The position numbers were made by a program, and so were the translations under genes. A DNA stretch of 64,000 nt from Pseudisothecium myosuroides (Eukaryota; Streptophyta; Bryopsida; Hypnales; Lembophyllaceae): contig OX637291.1 in assembly GCA_951799445.1 (NCBI GenBank), positions 4,714,501 through 4,778,500 on the forward strand, written 5' to 3'. The notes under the pieces are model-generated. The model worked only from the letters and a program-made list of their open reading frames with translations. It was not told the origin of the DNA and ran no database searches. Of this stretch, positions 1 through 10,678 are shown piece after piece. How positions within the stretch are numbered: the stretch's first letter is position 1; the number at the start of each line of letters is the position of its first letter.

Positions 1-238
1 GTTGTCGTCATAAACTCTAATACCTTCGAGATATTCATCTCTGCGTGTAATGCCAAGGTTTAACACGTCTGCCGCTGCAACCGCACAAAAGGGGACAAGC
101 CTGCGAGCTATACCTGCCCTGCATCAACACTGGAATCAGCAGCGAACTCACGAGTTCCAAAGAGCTTCGTTGCATTCGATGTGCCTGCTTTTATTCAGCA
201 ACTTCCACAATAACACTCGACTCCAAACTGTCTATTAA

Positions 239-590
239 GGGTCACTTAACATGGCACAGGTCGAAGCAACAAACCTAAAATTTGAACTACGTCATGTATG
301 ACTAGGGTTGAGATAGCAAGCTTCAAATTATCCATTGCGTTTATGATACCTATTGACGCATTTAAAGTAACAAGTGCCCAATCCACCTCAAAGAGACAGC
401 TTGATTTCTCACACTGGTTTTTGCATGCCACATGCGGAGTCATGAAAGCGTAACCACGTTCATTCTCATTCTTGGAGTATATCGTCGACGTTGTACAAAA
501 CACGGTAAAACGAATGAGAAATGGGTTCTGGTGTAGGATTTCTTGTTATCTCAAGCTTGTTGCTTCGACCTGTACAATCTAAAGTGGCCC
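239..590. mobile_element. Degenerate MITE-like inverted-repeat element
   Basis: The left end (GGGTCACTT, then ACAGGTCGAAGCAACAA) is mirrored at the right end as TTGTTGCTTCGACCTGT followed by AAGTGGCCC. The arms are about 37 bp and imperfect. The flanking triplets are TAA on the left and TCA on the right, so a 3-bp target duplication with one substitution is possible. The minus-strand open frame at 246-503 lies inside and has no recognisable domain. It probably sits in an intron of the sideroflexin gene, but that gene's exons further left are not visible. Confidence 0.5.
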
Positions 591-638
591 TCATGACATG
601 AAGAGTTTAGGAAATAGGGCTCTATTTTTTAAATTTTT

Positions 639-671
639 TTTAGGGATTTAGGGTAGGGTTTACGGTTTAGG
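639..671 (+). repeat. Short interstitial telomere-like tract
   Basis: Five adjacent degenerate units resemble the plant telomeric repeat TTTAGGG: TTTAGGG, ATTTAGGG, TAGGG, TTTACGG and TTTAGG. The tract is only about 33 bp. It could be a telo-box-like promoter motif or a chance relic; nothing suggests a real chromosome end. Confidence 0.45.
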
Positions 672-1066
672 TTCCCGTGGAAAAAGATATGACGAATACC
701 CTTCAGCCCCTTAATCCATCCAATACTACGAGTCAAGATGTCTGTAAAATTCAGACGCTAATTTCTATCACATCACACGTTTTTCCCACTTGTCATGAAA
801 TGGAAGGGTCAGCATAATCATCACCTTTGTTGATGCTATTGGGGATTATGAACTGAAAATTAATGTGGAATGGAGGATGAGTGCGAGTGTTAGCTTTCAA
901 GCACGCCTTCCCCCGGCCTAGAAGAAAGTTTCCCGCAACCCTTTCAGCATACACAGCCTAATGAAAACTCAAACGGAAAGATTGATATTAACTACACGAG
1001 AACGAATGGAAGTCAACTTTCCTCTTCTTCACCATCGCTAGCTTCTAAGGAGGGTATAGCACATAC

Positions 1067-1569
1067 CAGCGTCTGCCAGGAGGAACTTTGTCCAGAAGAG
1101 AATGCAATCCGACGGCAGCACCAACCGAGCTTGCAGTAGCTCCCACATACGCTTCAAAGATCTTGCGCACGCTTTCATCATTCGAGGCATTACGGTTGGC
1201 GTAGTAATGCAAGCAGTTGTAGGTCTGGTTCAGCCACTGGGCCGCCACGTTCTGCTTAAGCCCCCTTGCCGACAGCATAAGTGTGTCCAGCACGAGGTTA
1301 CACGGAATGATGAAGGAGAGACGAAGCGGAAAAAAAATCTTTTCGCCGGTGTCCGGATGCACGACCGCGTCCTTGATTTTGCGTGCAATTTCAAGCTGCT
1401 CGGCACTGATCGGAGTTTCTTTGGCAATCTCTGGACCCTCGTGGGCTTTCAGAAGCTTTATGGCGTCGTTCACTTGGGCGTCGGTTACGAATGCTGTCCT
1501 GATATCCATCATGTTGAAAATCCGCTGGACCCTCGCCCAATACGTGCCTTCGTCCATCTTCACGACCAC
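1067..1569 (-). CDS. SFXN: Sideroflexin family protein, N-terminal exon (gene continues off the left edge)
   Basis: This exon encodes the first half of a sideroflexin, a multi-pass mitochondrial inner-membrane carrier; human SFXN1 moves serine for one-carbon metabolism, and the plant role is unknown to me. Counting from the GTG at 1569, the family hallmark HPDTGE is at residues 71-76, WLNQTYN at 112-118 and YANRN at 123-127. The segment KMDEGTYWARVQRIFNMMD matches the usual N-terminal region. The exon ends at 1067 with a consensus donor (minus strand GCTG then GTATGT), so the readable protein stops near residue 168 of a family usually about 320 long. The remaining exons are not visible in 1-1066 and must lie outside the window. 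The start is uncertain: the first ATG in frame is at 1557, and the frame stays open upstream to 1593, where an AG could be an acceptor. Confidence 0.8.
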
Positions 1570-1779
1570 ATAGCAAAGGAAAGAGATTATTTTCTATATT
1601 AGGAAGAACAAGGTCTCCCACATTGCTGTCTTGTAGTCTTGCACTCTGCATGCAGTGAAGGTGGTATCCCTCGGTATGTCAGGACATCTCCAAGCTAAAG
1701 AAACTGGGAACCAGGATACAAAATTATAATACGCAATTTCACTGCAACTGAAACCAAACACAAATTCTTTTAGCTACAT

Positions 1780-2420
1780 ATGATGACTCCTAGTTTTAGC
1801 TTCCCGTGTCCCTGTGCCTTTCAAAGATCGCCGGTTTCCAACGCATTATGTAATGCAGGGCAATCAGGTGTGAGAAAATGATTATGAGCACATATCTGAT
1901 CCAAATTCCACAAAATATGCTAAGGAAACAGGGCACCACTAAAAGCAAAGACGCCTAGCAAAAGCACATGGACATCAACCCCGAATCCTCCAAACCACAG
2001 CTGCCTATGACTCCTACTTTTGGCTCCTTAGATCCCCATGCCTTTGAAAGGTTGGGTTTCCAATGCGATATAGAGCAAATAGAGATGAGAAGCACATGAT
2101 TATGAGCACACGATCAATTCCAAACTCCCCAATTCTATTGAAACAGGGAAGCACTAAAAGCAGGGACAACTAGCAAAAGCAGGAGGATGTGGACCCCGAA
2201 TTTTCCAAATCACAGCAGCATATGACTCCACTTTCAGCTCCCATGTCCCTTTGCCTTTGAGAGACTTGGTTTCCAATGCAAAGCAGGGACACTTAGGGAT
2301 GAATGAGCTCATGATTGTGAGCAATCTATTCCACACTCTCCCCAAAATATTTACTGAATTAGGGCCACGCAAAAACACAGAGACGACTAGCAAAAGCACC
2401 CTCGAAAAAACACATTCGAA
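1780..2420. repeat. Three-copy tandem repeat of about 220 bp
   Basis: The phrase ATGACTCC followed by a TTT-AGCTCCC-like and GTCCC(T)-TGCCTTT-like stretch recurs near 1784, 2007 and 2221. Each unit also carries ATGATTATGAGCACA-like and ACTAGCAAAAGCA segments in the same order. Copies are diverged (roughly 70-80 percent by eye). The array lies upstream of the minus-strand sideroflexin exon, in its presumptive leader, first intron or promoter. No coding capacity is evident. Confidence 0.6.
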
Positions 2421-3484
2421 AAACCACACTCTAGGTTCATTCACGCACCAACAAACGCACGGAAAAAAAAATCTTTTACCTCTTTGAAAGTCCCTTCAAC
2501 AGGATGCAGGAGCAAGGGCCGTTGATATTAGGGTTTCCCAGTCTTCCTGCATTCCACACTTCAGCACAGGTTATTATAACTTACACAACTTCATCGACTT
2601 CGAATCCGAAAGTCCACGTAAGATCCAAGGAGAAACTACAAAATTCATCAAACTGCACTCGTCATGGCTTGTATCGGATCTAATTTTAAGACATCACAAG
2701 CTCCTGCAAAAGATGACCTCTACTTCTCCATCCCGCCCTAAAACTTGGTCCATCCAAACTGCAGACTGATCGAATCTAGAAAGATCTAGCAAGCAGCATA
2801 ATTCGTACCAAAAAGATCGACCTGCAGCAACGAGACGCATCAGCGTAGGTTGCCGGCCAACCACCATGAAAGAATAAAATCCACAGAAACCCAAGTGAGG
2901 TGAGGGACACAAGTGCTCACACGTTATGAGAGATTGTGGAAGATACAAGCCTCGTCAGTTGCTCCAACGAAGTGCTCCCTCCAAGCAGGAAACTCGATCT
3001 TCTCCTTCAAGTACGTCAGGTAACTTAATTATTCTGCGATGCCAGCAGGAGCATGAAGAGGTTGCTGGATCGATGACAGCGCATGAACGAAGATTCGAAA
3101 ACAGGGGACCTGCGAAAAGAAGAAGATCTTCTGTGGCGCAAAAGCACCGACGGAACGAACTGAGATTCCCTTCGCCAACTGAACGGAAAGAACTGATAGT
3201 GAAGGCCAACTGACAGTCAGTGGAGTTGGGATGAGCGGACGGATCTCCTCCATCACGGGATCCAATTGAGTGCCTTTTTCTCAGACATGTTTTTACTTTA
3301 TTTTTACTTCACAATATTTGTATGTGGGGCAAATTGTTCAGAAACGTACCCCACGTGCAGTGAGGGTCAGACTCGAAGTCATTTTTGTGAAGAAGAGCCA
3401 CACATGATTGGTGTGAGGTGACGTGGATCCCTGTGAATCTAACACAGAAATTCAATTTCCTCACGTCTTTGTCGAGTTAACCCA
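2421..3484. other. Upstream region, no gene supported
   Basis: Moderately GC-rich DNA at about 2,500-3,270 contains overlapping open frames on both strands with no recognisable domain. It may hold the promoter and 5' leader of the sideroflexin gene. The stretch around 3,395-3,480 belongs to a dispersed repeat also seen near 7,430-7,560 and 36,800-36,960. Confidence 0.3.
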
Positions 3485-3488
3485 TTAA

Positions 3489-4132
3489 CCCCTAAATGCC
3501 CGAGGCATCAAATTTTGGTGTCGACAAAACTTTGAAGTTAAATAAAACCTAACCAAGTTTTTATTTTTAGTAATTTATATTTTTGGAAAATTCTTTTTGA
3601 AGTCTAGTTTTGGCGTCAAAAGTCTGATTTTGAAAATGATGGATTATGATTTTTCTATTGAAGATTTTGTGCAAGGGTACCCATTGCAATCTTGACTTTC
3701 CGTAGTGTTGAGGGCTCTTGGAAATGAGCCTCAAATACACTAGATCTTGGAGGAAAAATCACATTAGAAAATCATTTAAAAAAAATTGTAGAATAGATTT
3801 TGAGAAGCTGTAAATTGATTGGGGTTATGCATGTTCCTTTAACCTCATATTTTTTTGTTGACCAACTTTTTAGATTTGGCATGTGAAAAGAGGATTGAAA
3901 GACTTCAAGTCACTTTTGCAGTTTTAACACCCTCATATTCAAACGTTATAATCTTTCAATTCATAAGTGATATTGTTGTATTTTCTTTTCGTATGTGACC
4001 TCTAACATGTCTAGTTTGAATTTGTACGGTTACAATTCATAAAAAATTGATATAACTTATCAAAATGTTGACTTTTTGTTTAATTTAGAGCAAATTCCTG
4101 AAAGTTCAAGAAAGGCCTTGGGCATTTAGGGG
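3489..4132. mobile_element. TTAA-flanked element, short subfamily (copy A)
   Basis: The 644-bp element starts CCCCTAAATGCCCGAGGC and ends GCCTTGGGCATTTAGGGG, with TTAA directly outside both ends (3485-3488 and 4133-4136). It is non-coding. It is an inverted-orientation sister of the element at 60641-61285, and similarity continues through the interior. The TTAA flank plus terminal CCC is the signature of the piggyBac superfamily; this assignment is inferred, as no transposase is present. Confidence 0.75.
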
Positions 4133-4544
4133 TTAAAAACTGTAGTCGACTCTAGAGGCAAGCAAGATGTTTTCTAGTTTTAGGTTGAACTTCTGGTTCC
4201 AGGCTAAACATGGAAAAAAATACCAAACCATGATGCATTCCAGAGATTTGACCGTATCCATGGAATTGGCATGAATGCTTGGGGCTCCGCATTAAATGCA
4301 TGACAAATTTTGCATTGATTTCCGTATTTTTAGCCAATATTTCATTTGTTTTTCAACCCCAAACCCACATACTAGTATAGATTGTCTTTATTCATGTTCC
4401 AATGCATTCGGTTCCCAATTCCCCACACCCATCTCCTTTTGTCCATAACCAAATTCATTCTAAAACTTTGGCTACCAATAAAAATGTGTCAATTTTCAAA
4501 TAGAAAGGGATTGACCAATCCTTAATGGGTCAAATTCTCATGTA

Positions 4545-5937
4545 CAGTAGGGTACCATTCAAAATGGCGTTTTTGAAATTGCAGGGAAGGAAATTTCACA
4601 TTTGCCAACTTTGACAGCCTCTCGAGGACTCAAAAATTGATCTTTGACCATGAAATTTTTACCACAACATCATTTTTAAGTTAATTATATGTGTGCCAAA
4701 TTTCAAGGCCAAAAGATTTACACAAAAAAGGTATTTGCAATCTCCCAATATGTGTAGCCGTGTGAAAAAGTTCATTATTGCCAACTTTGACACCCTCCCA
4801 AGGACTGAATTTTTTTTTCCTATGAAATTTTTGGCATAGGACCATCTATACGTTGATTACATGTGTGAAATTTCTTAAGTCCAAACGACCCCCACAAAAA
4901 TAGATATTCAAAATCTCTCAACATAAGTAGTTGTGAAAAACAATCAAGTTCACTACTGCCAACTTTGACACCCTCCCTAGGGCTGAAAAATTGTTAATTT
5001 ACCATGAAATTTTGGCAAAGGATCATCTCTACAACATGTGTGCCAAATTTCAAGGCCAAAAGATTCACCCCCCAAAAAAATTTAAAATCTACCAACAAGT
5101 GTAACTATGAGAAACAATTTTAAGGTTGCCAACTTCAACACCCTCCCTAGGGCTGAATTTTTTTTTTAACTACGAATTTTTTTGGAATAAGACCATTTCT
5201 ATATTGATACAATGTGTGCCAAATTTCAAGGCCAAAAGATTTACCAAAAAAAAGATATTCTAATTCTACCAACATGTTTAGTTGTGAGAATGACTTTCTA
5301 CATCCGTGTCAAACTTTACCCAAACTGAAAATGACACTAATCTAAGGGTTGAATTTTTTTTCTCACAACTACACATGTTGGTAGAATTAGCATATCTTTT
5401 TTTGTGTGGATATTTTGACCTTGAAATTTGGCACACATGTTATTAACATAGAGCTGACTTTACAATGAAAATTTCATGGTAAACAAGCAATTTTTCAACC
5501 CTTGGAATAGTGTCAAAGTTGGCAGTAGTGAACTTGATTGTTTCTCACAACTACTCATGTTGGGAGATTTTGAATATCTATTTTTGTGGGGGTCGTTTGG
5601 ACTTAAAAAAAATTCACATATGTAATCAACATATAGATAGTCCTATGCCAAAATTTCATAGGAAAAAAAAATTCAGTCCTTTGGAAGGTGTCAAAGTTGG
5701 CAGTAGTGAACTTTTTCTCACAGCTACACATGTTGGGAGATTTCAAATATCTTTTTTTGTGTAAAACTTTTGGCCTTCAAATTTGGCACACATATAATTA
5801 ACTTAAAAACGATGTTGTGGTAAAAATTTCATGGTCAAAGATCAATTTTTGAGCCCTTGAGAGGCTGTCAAAGTTGGCAGATGCGAACTTTCCTTCCCTG
5901 CAATTTCAAAAACGCCATTTTGAATGGTACCCCACTG
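4545..5937. mobile_element. Foldback element with inverted arrays of ~177-bp units (Tc1/mariner-like ends)
   Basis: The termini are CAGTAGGGTACCATTCAAAA and the inverse of CAGTGGGGTACCATTCAAAA, with TA on each side (4543-4544 and 5938-5939). CAGT ends plus a TA duplication fit Tc1/mariner-type elements. The left arm contains four tandem units marked by GCCAACTTTGACA-CC (near 4601, 4779, 4958, 5128). The right arm carries three inverted units marked by GTGTCAAAGTTGGC (near 5511, 5688, 5866). The arms meet around 5,290-5,370. Each unit also contains a TGTGCCAAATTTCAAGGCC segment. The frame at 5510-5764 is a by-product of these repeats, not a gene. Confidence 0.8.
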
Positions 5938-5944
5938 TACAATA

Positions 5945-6174
5945 CTCCCTCTGTCGTGAAATAAGAGTTTGTAGTGTTGTTGAAATTAAGTGTATGATCA
6001 AAAAAATTTAGATTTATAGACTTCAATATTTAATGATTTTAGATCTTCAGCATTTTAAAACTTTACAATCTTAGGTCGATTTTAGTTTTTAGTGAAGGAA
6101 AGCAATAGAATAGAATCCTAATGTAACAACAACACTAATTTGTCTAAATATGCAAGTTATGTTATATTTTGGAG
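5945..6174. mobile_element. Stowaway-like MITE
   Basis: The left terminus CTCCCTCTGTCGTGAAATAA closely resembles the plant Stowaway consensus and follows TA (5943-5944). The right part, CAACAACACTAATTTGTCT to GGAG followed by TA (6175-6176), is the degenerate inverse of the left AGAGTTTGTAGTGTTGTTG. The length of 230 bp suits the family. It begins only a few bases after the foldback element ends. Confidence 0.65.
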
Positions 6175-6406
6175 TATCATCACGTTTAAGATGATCTTTA
6201 GTATTACTACTAGCTTAATTAAATATTTAATATTCAATACAGGTAACTATTTTATTTTAACATTAAAAAATATATCACACTTTTAATTTGAAAAATTATA
6301 AATTTAGTCTTTCTTAAGATGATATAATTTCAAATAATTAAACATCATTAATATTAGTAGGGAATTAGGGATGGTTTGTCTTTTAACCCCTAAGTACATA
6401 TGTTAA

Positions 6407-9002
6407 CCCCTACGGACCCAAGGGGGATGTTCTTTCAAAATGGGCCAAAACTGCCAACAATTTGATCCATTCTTTTGATCTATTTTTTTGAGATCGGATA
6501 TAATGTAACCGTGGGATCTTGAATTTAACATTGAGAGTGAGCACCTCAAAAAAATTCAGATTATATGACCGCATGGTTTAGGAGATATTTAAGTTTTAAG
6601 TTTTATTTGGGTCAATGGAAATACAAGGCAGCTGACTTTGAAGAAGCATATCTTTGTGAGAATATTTCAAAATGATGCCTTTTTGTGCTCAGTGAAAGAT
6701 AAGAGAGTTGAGAGTATACAAGTAAAATTTCATAACATTCCAAGAATTTTACAATTCATGGTGAAGCTTGCAATGCACAGTGGTCACTGAAATTTGAGTA
6801 GTATTTGCAAGAGAAAAAAGAATGGGACACTTGTCTTCTCCTTGAGCTCCTTGGATCTGACATTTCCGGGGTGGATCTGACCTTTATGAGGTGGGCAAGA
6901 AGCTCATTGGTTGGCTGACTTTTTAGTCCATGCCCAAAACAAACACAAAAAACGAGCTGTAAACTAGATTACACTGCTAAACTTTGAAAATTTCCACAAG
7001 GTGGAGTTTAACTTGGAATTTGATGAAACCACTACCATTGGATTTTTAACAAAGTCTATTTTCTAGTAATAAATTTTATTTTTAAAAAAACTCAAAATAT
7101 GAGAACTATTTGAGCTAAATTTTTGTACAAAAATCATGAAGCACCAAGCTAGTTATTTTGTTGAAGAATAGACAAATTCAACAAGAATATATTGTTTCAT
7201 CTATTTCATATAGCTCCCACAATGTACTCTTGAAAACATTCCACACCTCGTGGATGTGTACTCCTTCAAAAGTTAAGGATTAAACCACCTTAGGTGACAC
7301 TTTGATGAATTTTACCTATAAAACTTATGTTGGATAGTAAAGTCAATTTTTAAATACCTATTGGTATTTGTTGCTTACGATCAGTCATTTGGTTTGATTG
7401 AATAATAAAAACTCTCCTATGTTAGGGTTGAATTTGGCATAAATTAAGTAGTTTTTGGTCAAAAAGTGCCACTTGCCATATTGAGATTGGTGTGGGCTGA
7501 TGTGGATCTTTCAAAATTTGAATGTAAAATTCAAATTCGGCATTTCTTTATTGAAACTGACCCATATATACAACATTACTAATGGTAGGTGGGGAATTGT
7601 TCTTGATTAAAAAAAACTACCCTTTATGTTCTTTTAATTGTTTCAATTATTTGCCATGAGTGCCAAAAATATATTTAATATAACCTTTTGATCATATTAC
7701 AATTTATTATGTTTTTCAATAATTTGAACACCAAAGTTTTGAAAATTTCTATAATTGATTACTATCTAGCTTTCAAAGTAAAATTTTTAAATTTGTAGCT
7801 TGATTAATTTGATCCAAATTAGAACTCCAATTCTTTGTGGTTTAATGGATGGATGCATCTTGAATTTGATGAAGTTTATTACTATCTCAATCAACAAGAT
7901 GGAAGTTTGGTTTGGTGTCTTAGAAGATGGAATTTGTAAAATCACTATATTTGTTTAATTGGAACTTTTGTATAAATTTGAGACTTGATATAGTTTAGAT
8001 GACTAACCTTTTGAAATTGGAATATTACAAATAGCTTTTAGAGGCTTATATTAAAATTATGTATACTGTAAATATGCATACATCTATACTTTAAATTAGG
8101 TTGTTTGTTTTGTTTTGCATGTTATGGTGAGGTCTTCAAAACTGTCTGTCCTCTGGTTGCATTCTTGGTAGTGTTGGAAAGCTCTCTGCAAAGAGGGGTG
8201 CATGGGCTTTGCTTCATGGAATTTGGACTTATGGTGTGGAAATTATTGAATTTTAATTTTTTATGAATTAAATTTATTTATTGATTTTGATTTTGATTAT
8301 GGCAATGATATAGGGTATACTAGTGTAGATTATATTTAGATTGAAGAGGATTCGATTGGGTTTAAGGCGATGTAGTTTTGGGACTTTGAAAAGTCTTAAG
8401 CTAATCAATATAGTGTTTAACCTTTTAACCCTCCGACATCCAATTTTTGAATAACAAACAGATTGAAATTCATATTTCTTTCTCATTATTGCTTGGATGA
8501 AAGTCATTCTATTTTCTGGAGATACTTTATCAAGTTGTTGTTTTATCTAATAGTTGGATTTGGTGATATTAGAGTTCATATTTTTCTAAAATTCCAAATG
8601 TGGAAGTATGTCAAGTGGTTGACTAAGCCAAAATTGCATTGACCCTAGTTCAAAATTGGATTTGCAAAAATGAAGTCATAGCTTTAAGGAATACAAAAAT
8701 TTCAAAAAGTGTCTATGTGAAGAGAATCTCATATTCAATCCATTCCAACAAATTTTATTCAAAAAATGATAATATTTTGCCTGTAATTTTATTTGAAGGA
8801 ATTTTAAAATTTTCCTTTCAAAATCTATAAAAAAATATATTGGTGATAGCATTGGTGAATCTTATAATACGGATGGAATCTAAAACTCAAAATCTACAAC
8901 TTTCATTTGTATATCTATTCCAAAATATTCTTCCAAATAGTACCTAATGAAGATTTTTTTTCCAAATTGTCCATTCTCCAAAATACTCTGTACCTTTAGG
9001 GA
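6407..9002. mobile_element. Possible long degenerate TTAA-flanked element
   Basis: TTAACCCCTA occurs twice at the left (TTAA at 6383-6386 and 6403-6406), the second followed by CGGACCCAAGG. At the right, CCTTTAGGGA is followed by TTAA (9003-9006). The termini resemble those of the shorter elements in this window. The interior contains the phrase ACCGTGGGATCTTG, close to ACCGTAGGATCTTG in the copy at 52408. The 2.6-kb pairing is uncertain; the two ends may belong to different insertions. No transposase frame is present. Confidence 0.25.
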
Positions 9003-9201
9003 TTAAGGTAACACCACCTAATTATGACTTGTTTGCAAAACCATCCCATTTAGATTCTTGCCTGAAATATTCAACTTCTATACAATAAAAACCTAAGATC
9101 TTTTTTATGTAAACCAACATTCAGCACTTCAAAAATCCATAATTTATTCCATAGAGTCCAAAAAATATATTCTAAGAGAATGTAGGATCCCTTGTCAACT
9201 A

Positions 9202-9448
9202 TACAAAATAGTGAAATTAGGTTACCTTAACAATCAAATTGCCTTACCCCAAGAAAGTTACTTTACAAACCATCAAAGTCAACAAATACTTCCACACATA
9301 TTTCCATTTGTGCACATGGAGGTTCATGAGTTCCAATTACAACAATACCTAATTCAAAAGTAATGCATTCTTGTACAATAACACTAAATATTTACAGTTT
9401 CAAATGCCGAGGAATTAGCATGGGGCAACCTAATTTAACTATTGTGTG
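9202..9448. mobile_element. TA-flanked MITE, ACAAAATAG family (copy 1)
   Basis: The ends match ACAAAATAGTGAAATTAGG with one or two changes and are flanked by TA (9200-9201 and 9449-9450). The interior is the inverse of the copies at 27322-27558 and 35054-35301, for instance a CCATGTGCACAAATGG-type segment. A further terminus of the same family starts at 9459 directly to the right, suggesting a truncated second copy. Confidence 0.7.
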
Positions 9449-9459
9449 TACAGTACTAC

Positions 9460-10678
9460 ACAAAATAGTGAAATTAGGTGTAGACTAACAAAATCCACAA
9501 CAGTTCAATAGGATCCATGCTCAAAGCCTTTTTCGGACGCATTTACAGTAGGTTTTTGCTCCGAAACCAAGAAAAAGCACGGTGTCGGTCCGTTCATGTC
9601 CGGACACCGGCAGGAATTCTGTTGTTCCGAGTCAAGCAATCAAACTTTGCTCACCAGGCCTCGCATCATCATCGCAGTGTGCGCCCTCCCGTCCCCTGCT
9701 GTGGCCACTCAAGCGCATCCGTGCAGATAAGGCGTGCTCGTTCTACTCTTGCCTTTCGAGTTCTTGAGAGCCAGGGTTTGTTTTTAGGGCTCTGCGAATT
9801 GCTTGCAATTTTAGGGTTGCGACCTTGTGACATTGCGATTCGGCGTTCTGGAGGGCGCGCTCTATTGGATTCTCCGATTCTGGTAAGCTCCTACTACCTT
9901 GGACGAGGTTTTGATGAAATGTTCTGCAGCAAAATCGTGCAGTGCGTTGGTTGGGCTTGTGTTTGGTGAGACCGGCATGGAGACATAATTGTACAGAGGT
10001 CGTTTCTATTCGCAGTCTCGGGATGTGCAACACGAGAGTGAGCTGAATAATGTGATTGTAGGATAAGCACACGTTGAGCGCGGAGGATAGTTACTGTTAT
10101 TAGAGTGCCAGATTTTAAATATCGATGAAAGAGGAATGCATTTTTTGGATACAGTATGAAAAAGTTATAAGACTTAAATTTTTTATTGGTAGATGACCTA
10201 ATACCGACGAGAGTTCTGATGCGGAGTCGGTGAACTTTCTCAAATTCATTCATCATGTACTCCATGTGCAAGATTTATGAGTTTCGCGATTAGGTATCTC
10301 GACCTCAGAAGGAATGTCTCTTGACGGATGCACAACTGCTAAAAGTTATATGTTTATGTCCAATTCGGAAAACTTTTCTGGTTCTATACGTATATATAAT
10401 TTTTGCAATCAGAATTAAATGAGGCATCATTGATCGCTGCGACGATTCTCATGCCCTTCCTCCATCAGCATCTCATCTATCTGGTGGTGTGTGCTGGAAT
10501 CTTCTCTTGGATTGAATGAATATTTAGGTGTTTAAGTTTCCGTTCTATTATTTTTATGCACTTGTTGTTTGCGAATTGACGACTTCCTTGATGTTTGTAC
10601 TTTCCGATGGTAGCATTGGTGGAAGCTCACACCCTGTTGGACAAGATGCCAGATTAATGGTGGTCGCATGTCAATGCA
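9460..10678 (+). promoter_or_regulatory. Presumptive promoter and 5' leader of the golgin gene
   Basis: Composition rises in GC from about 9,520, as expected for transcribed or promoter DNA. A consensus-like donor (CTG then GTAAGC) at about 9,881 could end a non-coding leader exon. The coding start at 10679 is preceded by several short upstream ATGs. The open frames at 9517-9969 and on the opposite strand show no recognisable domain. Transcription start and leader splicing cannot be fixed from sequence alone. Confidence 0.35.

Noticed and set aside
9517..9969. 150-codon frame upstream of the golgin gene
   Set aside because: No recognisable domain, overlaps a frame on the other strand, and lies in the likely promoter or leader with a donor-like site inside it.
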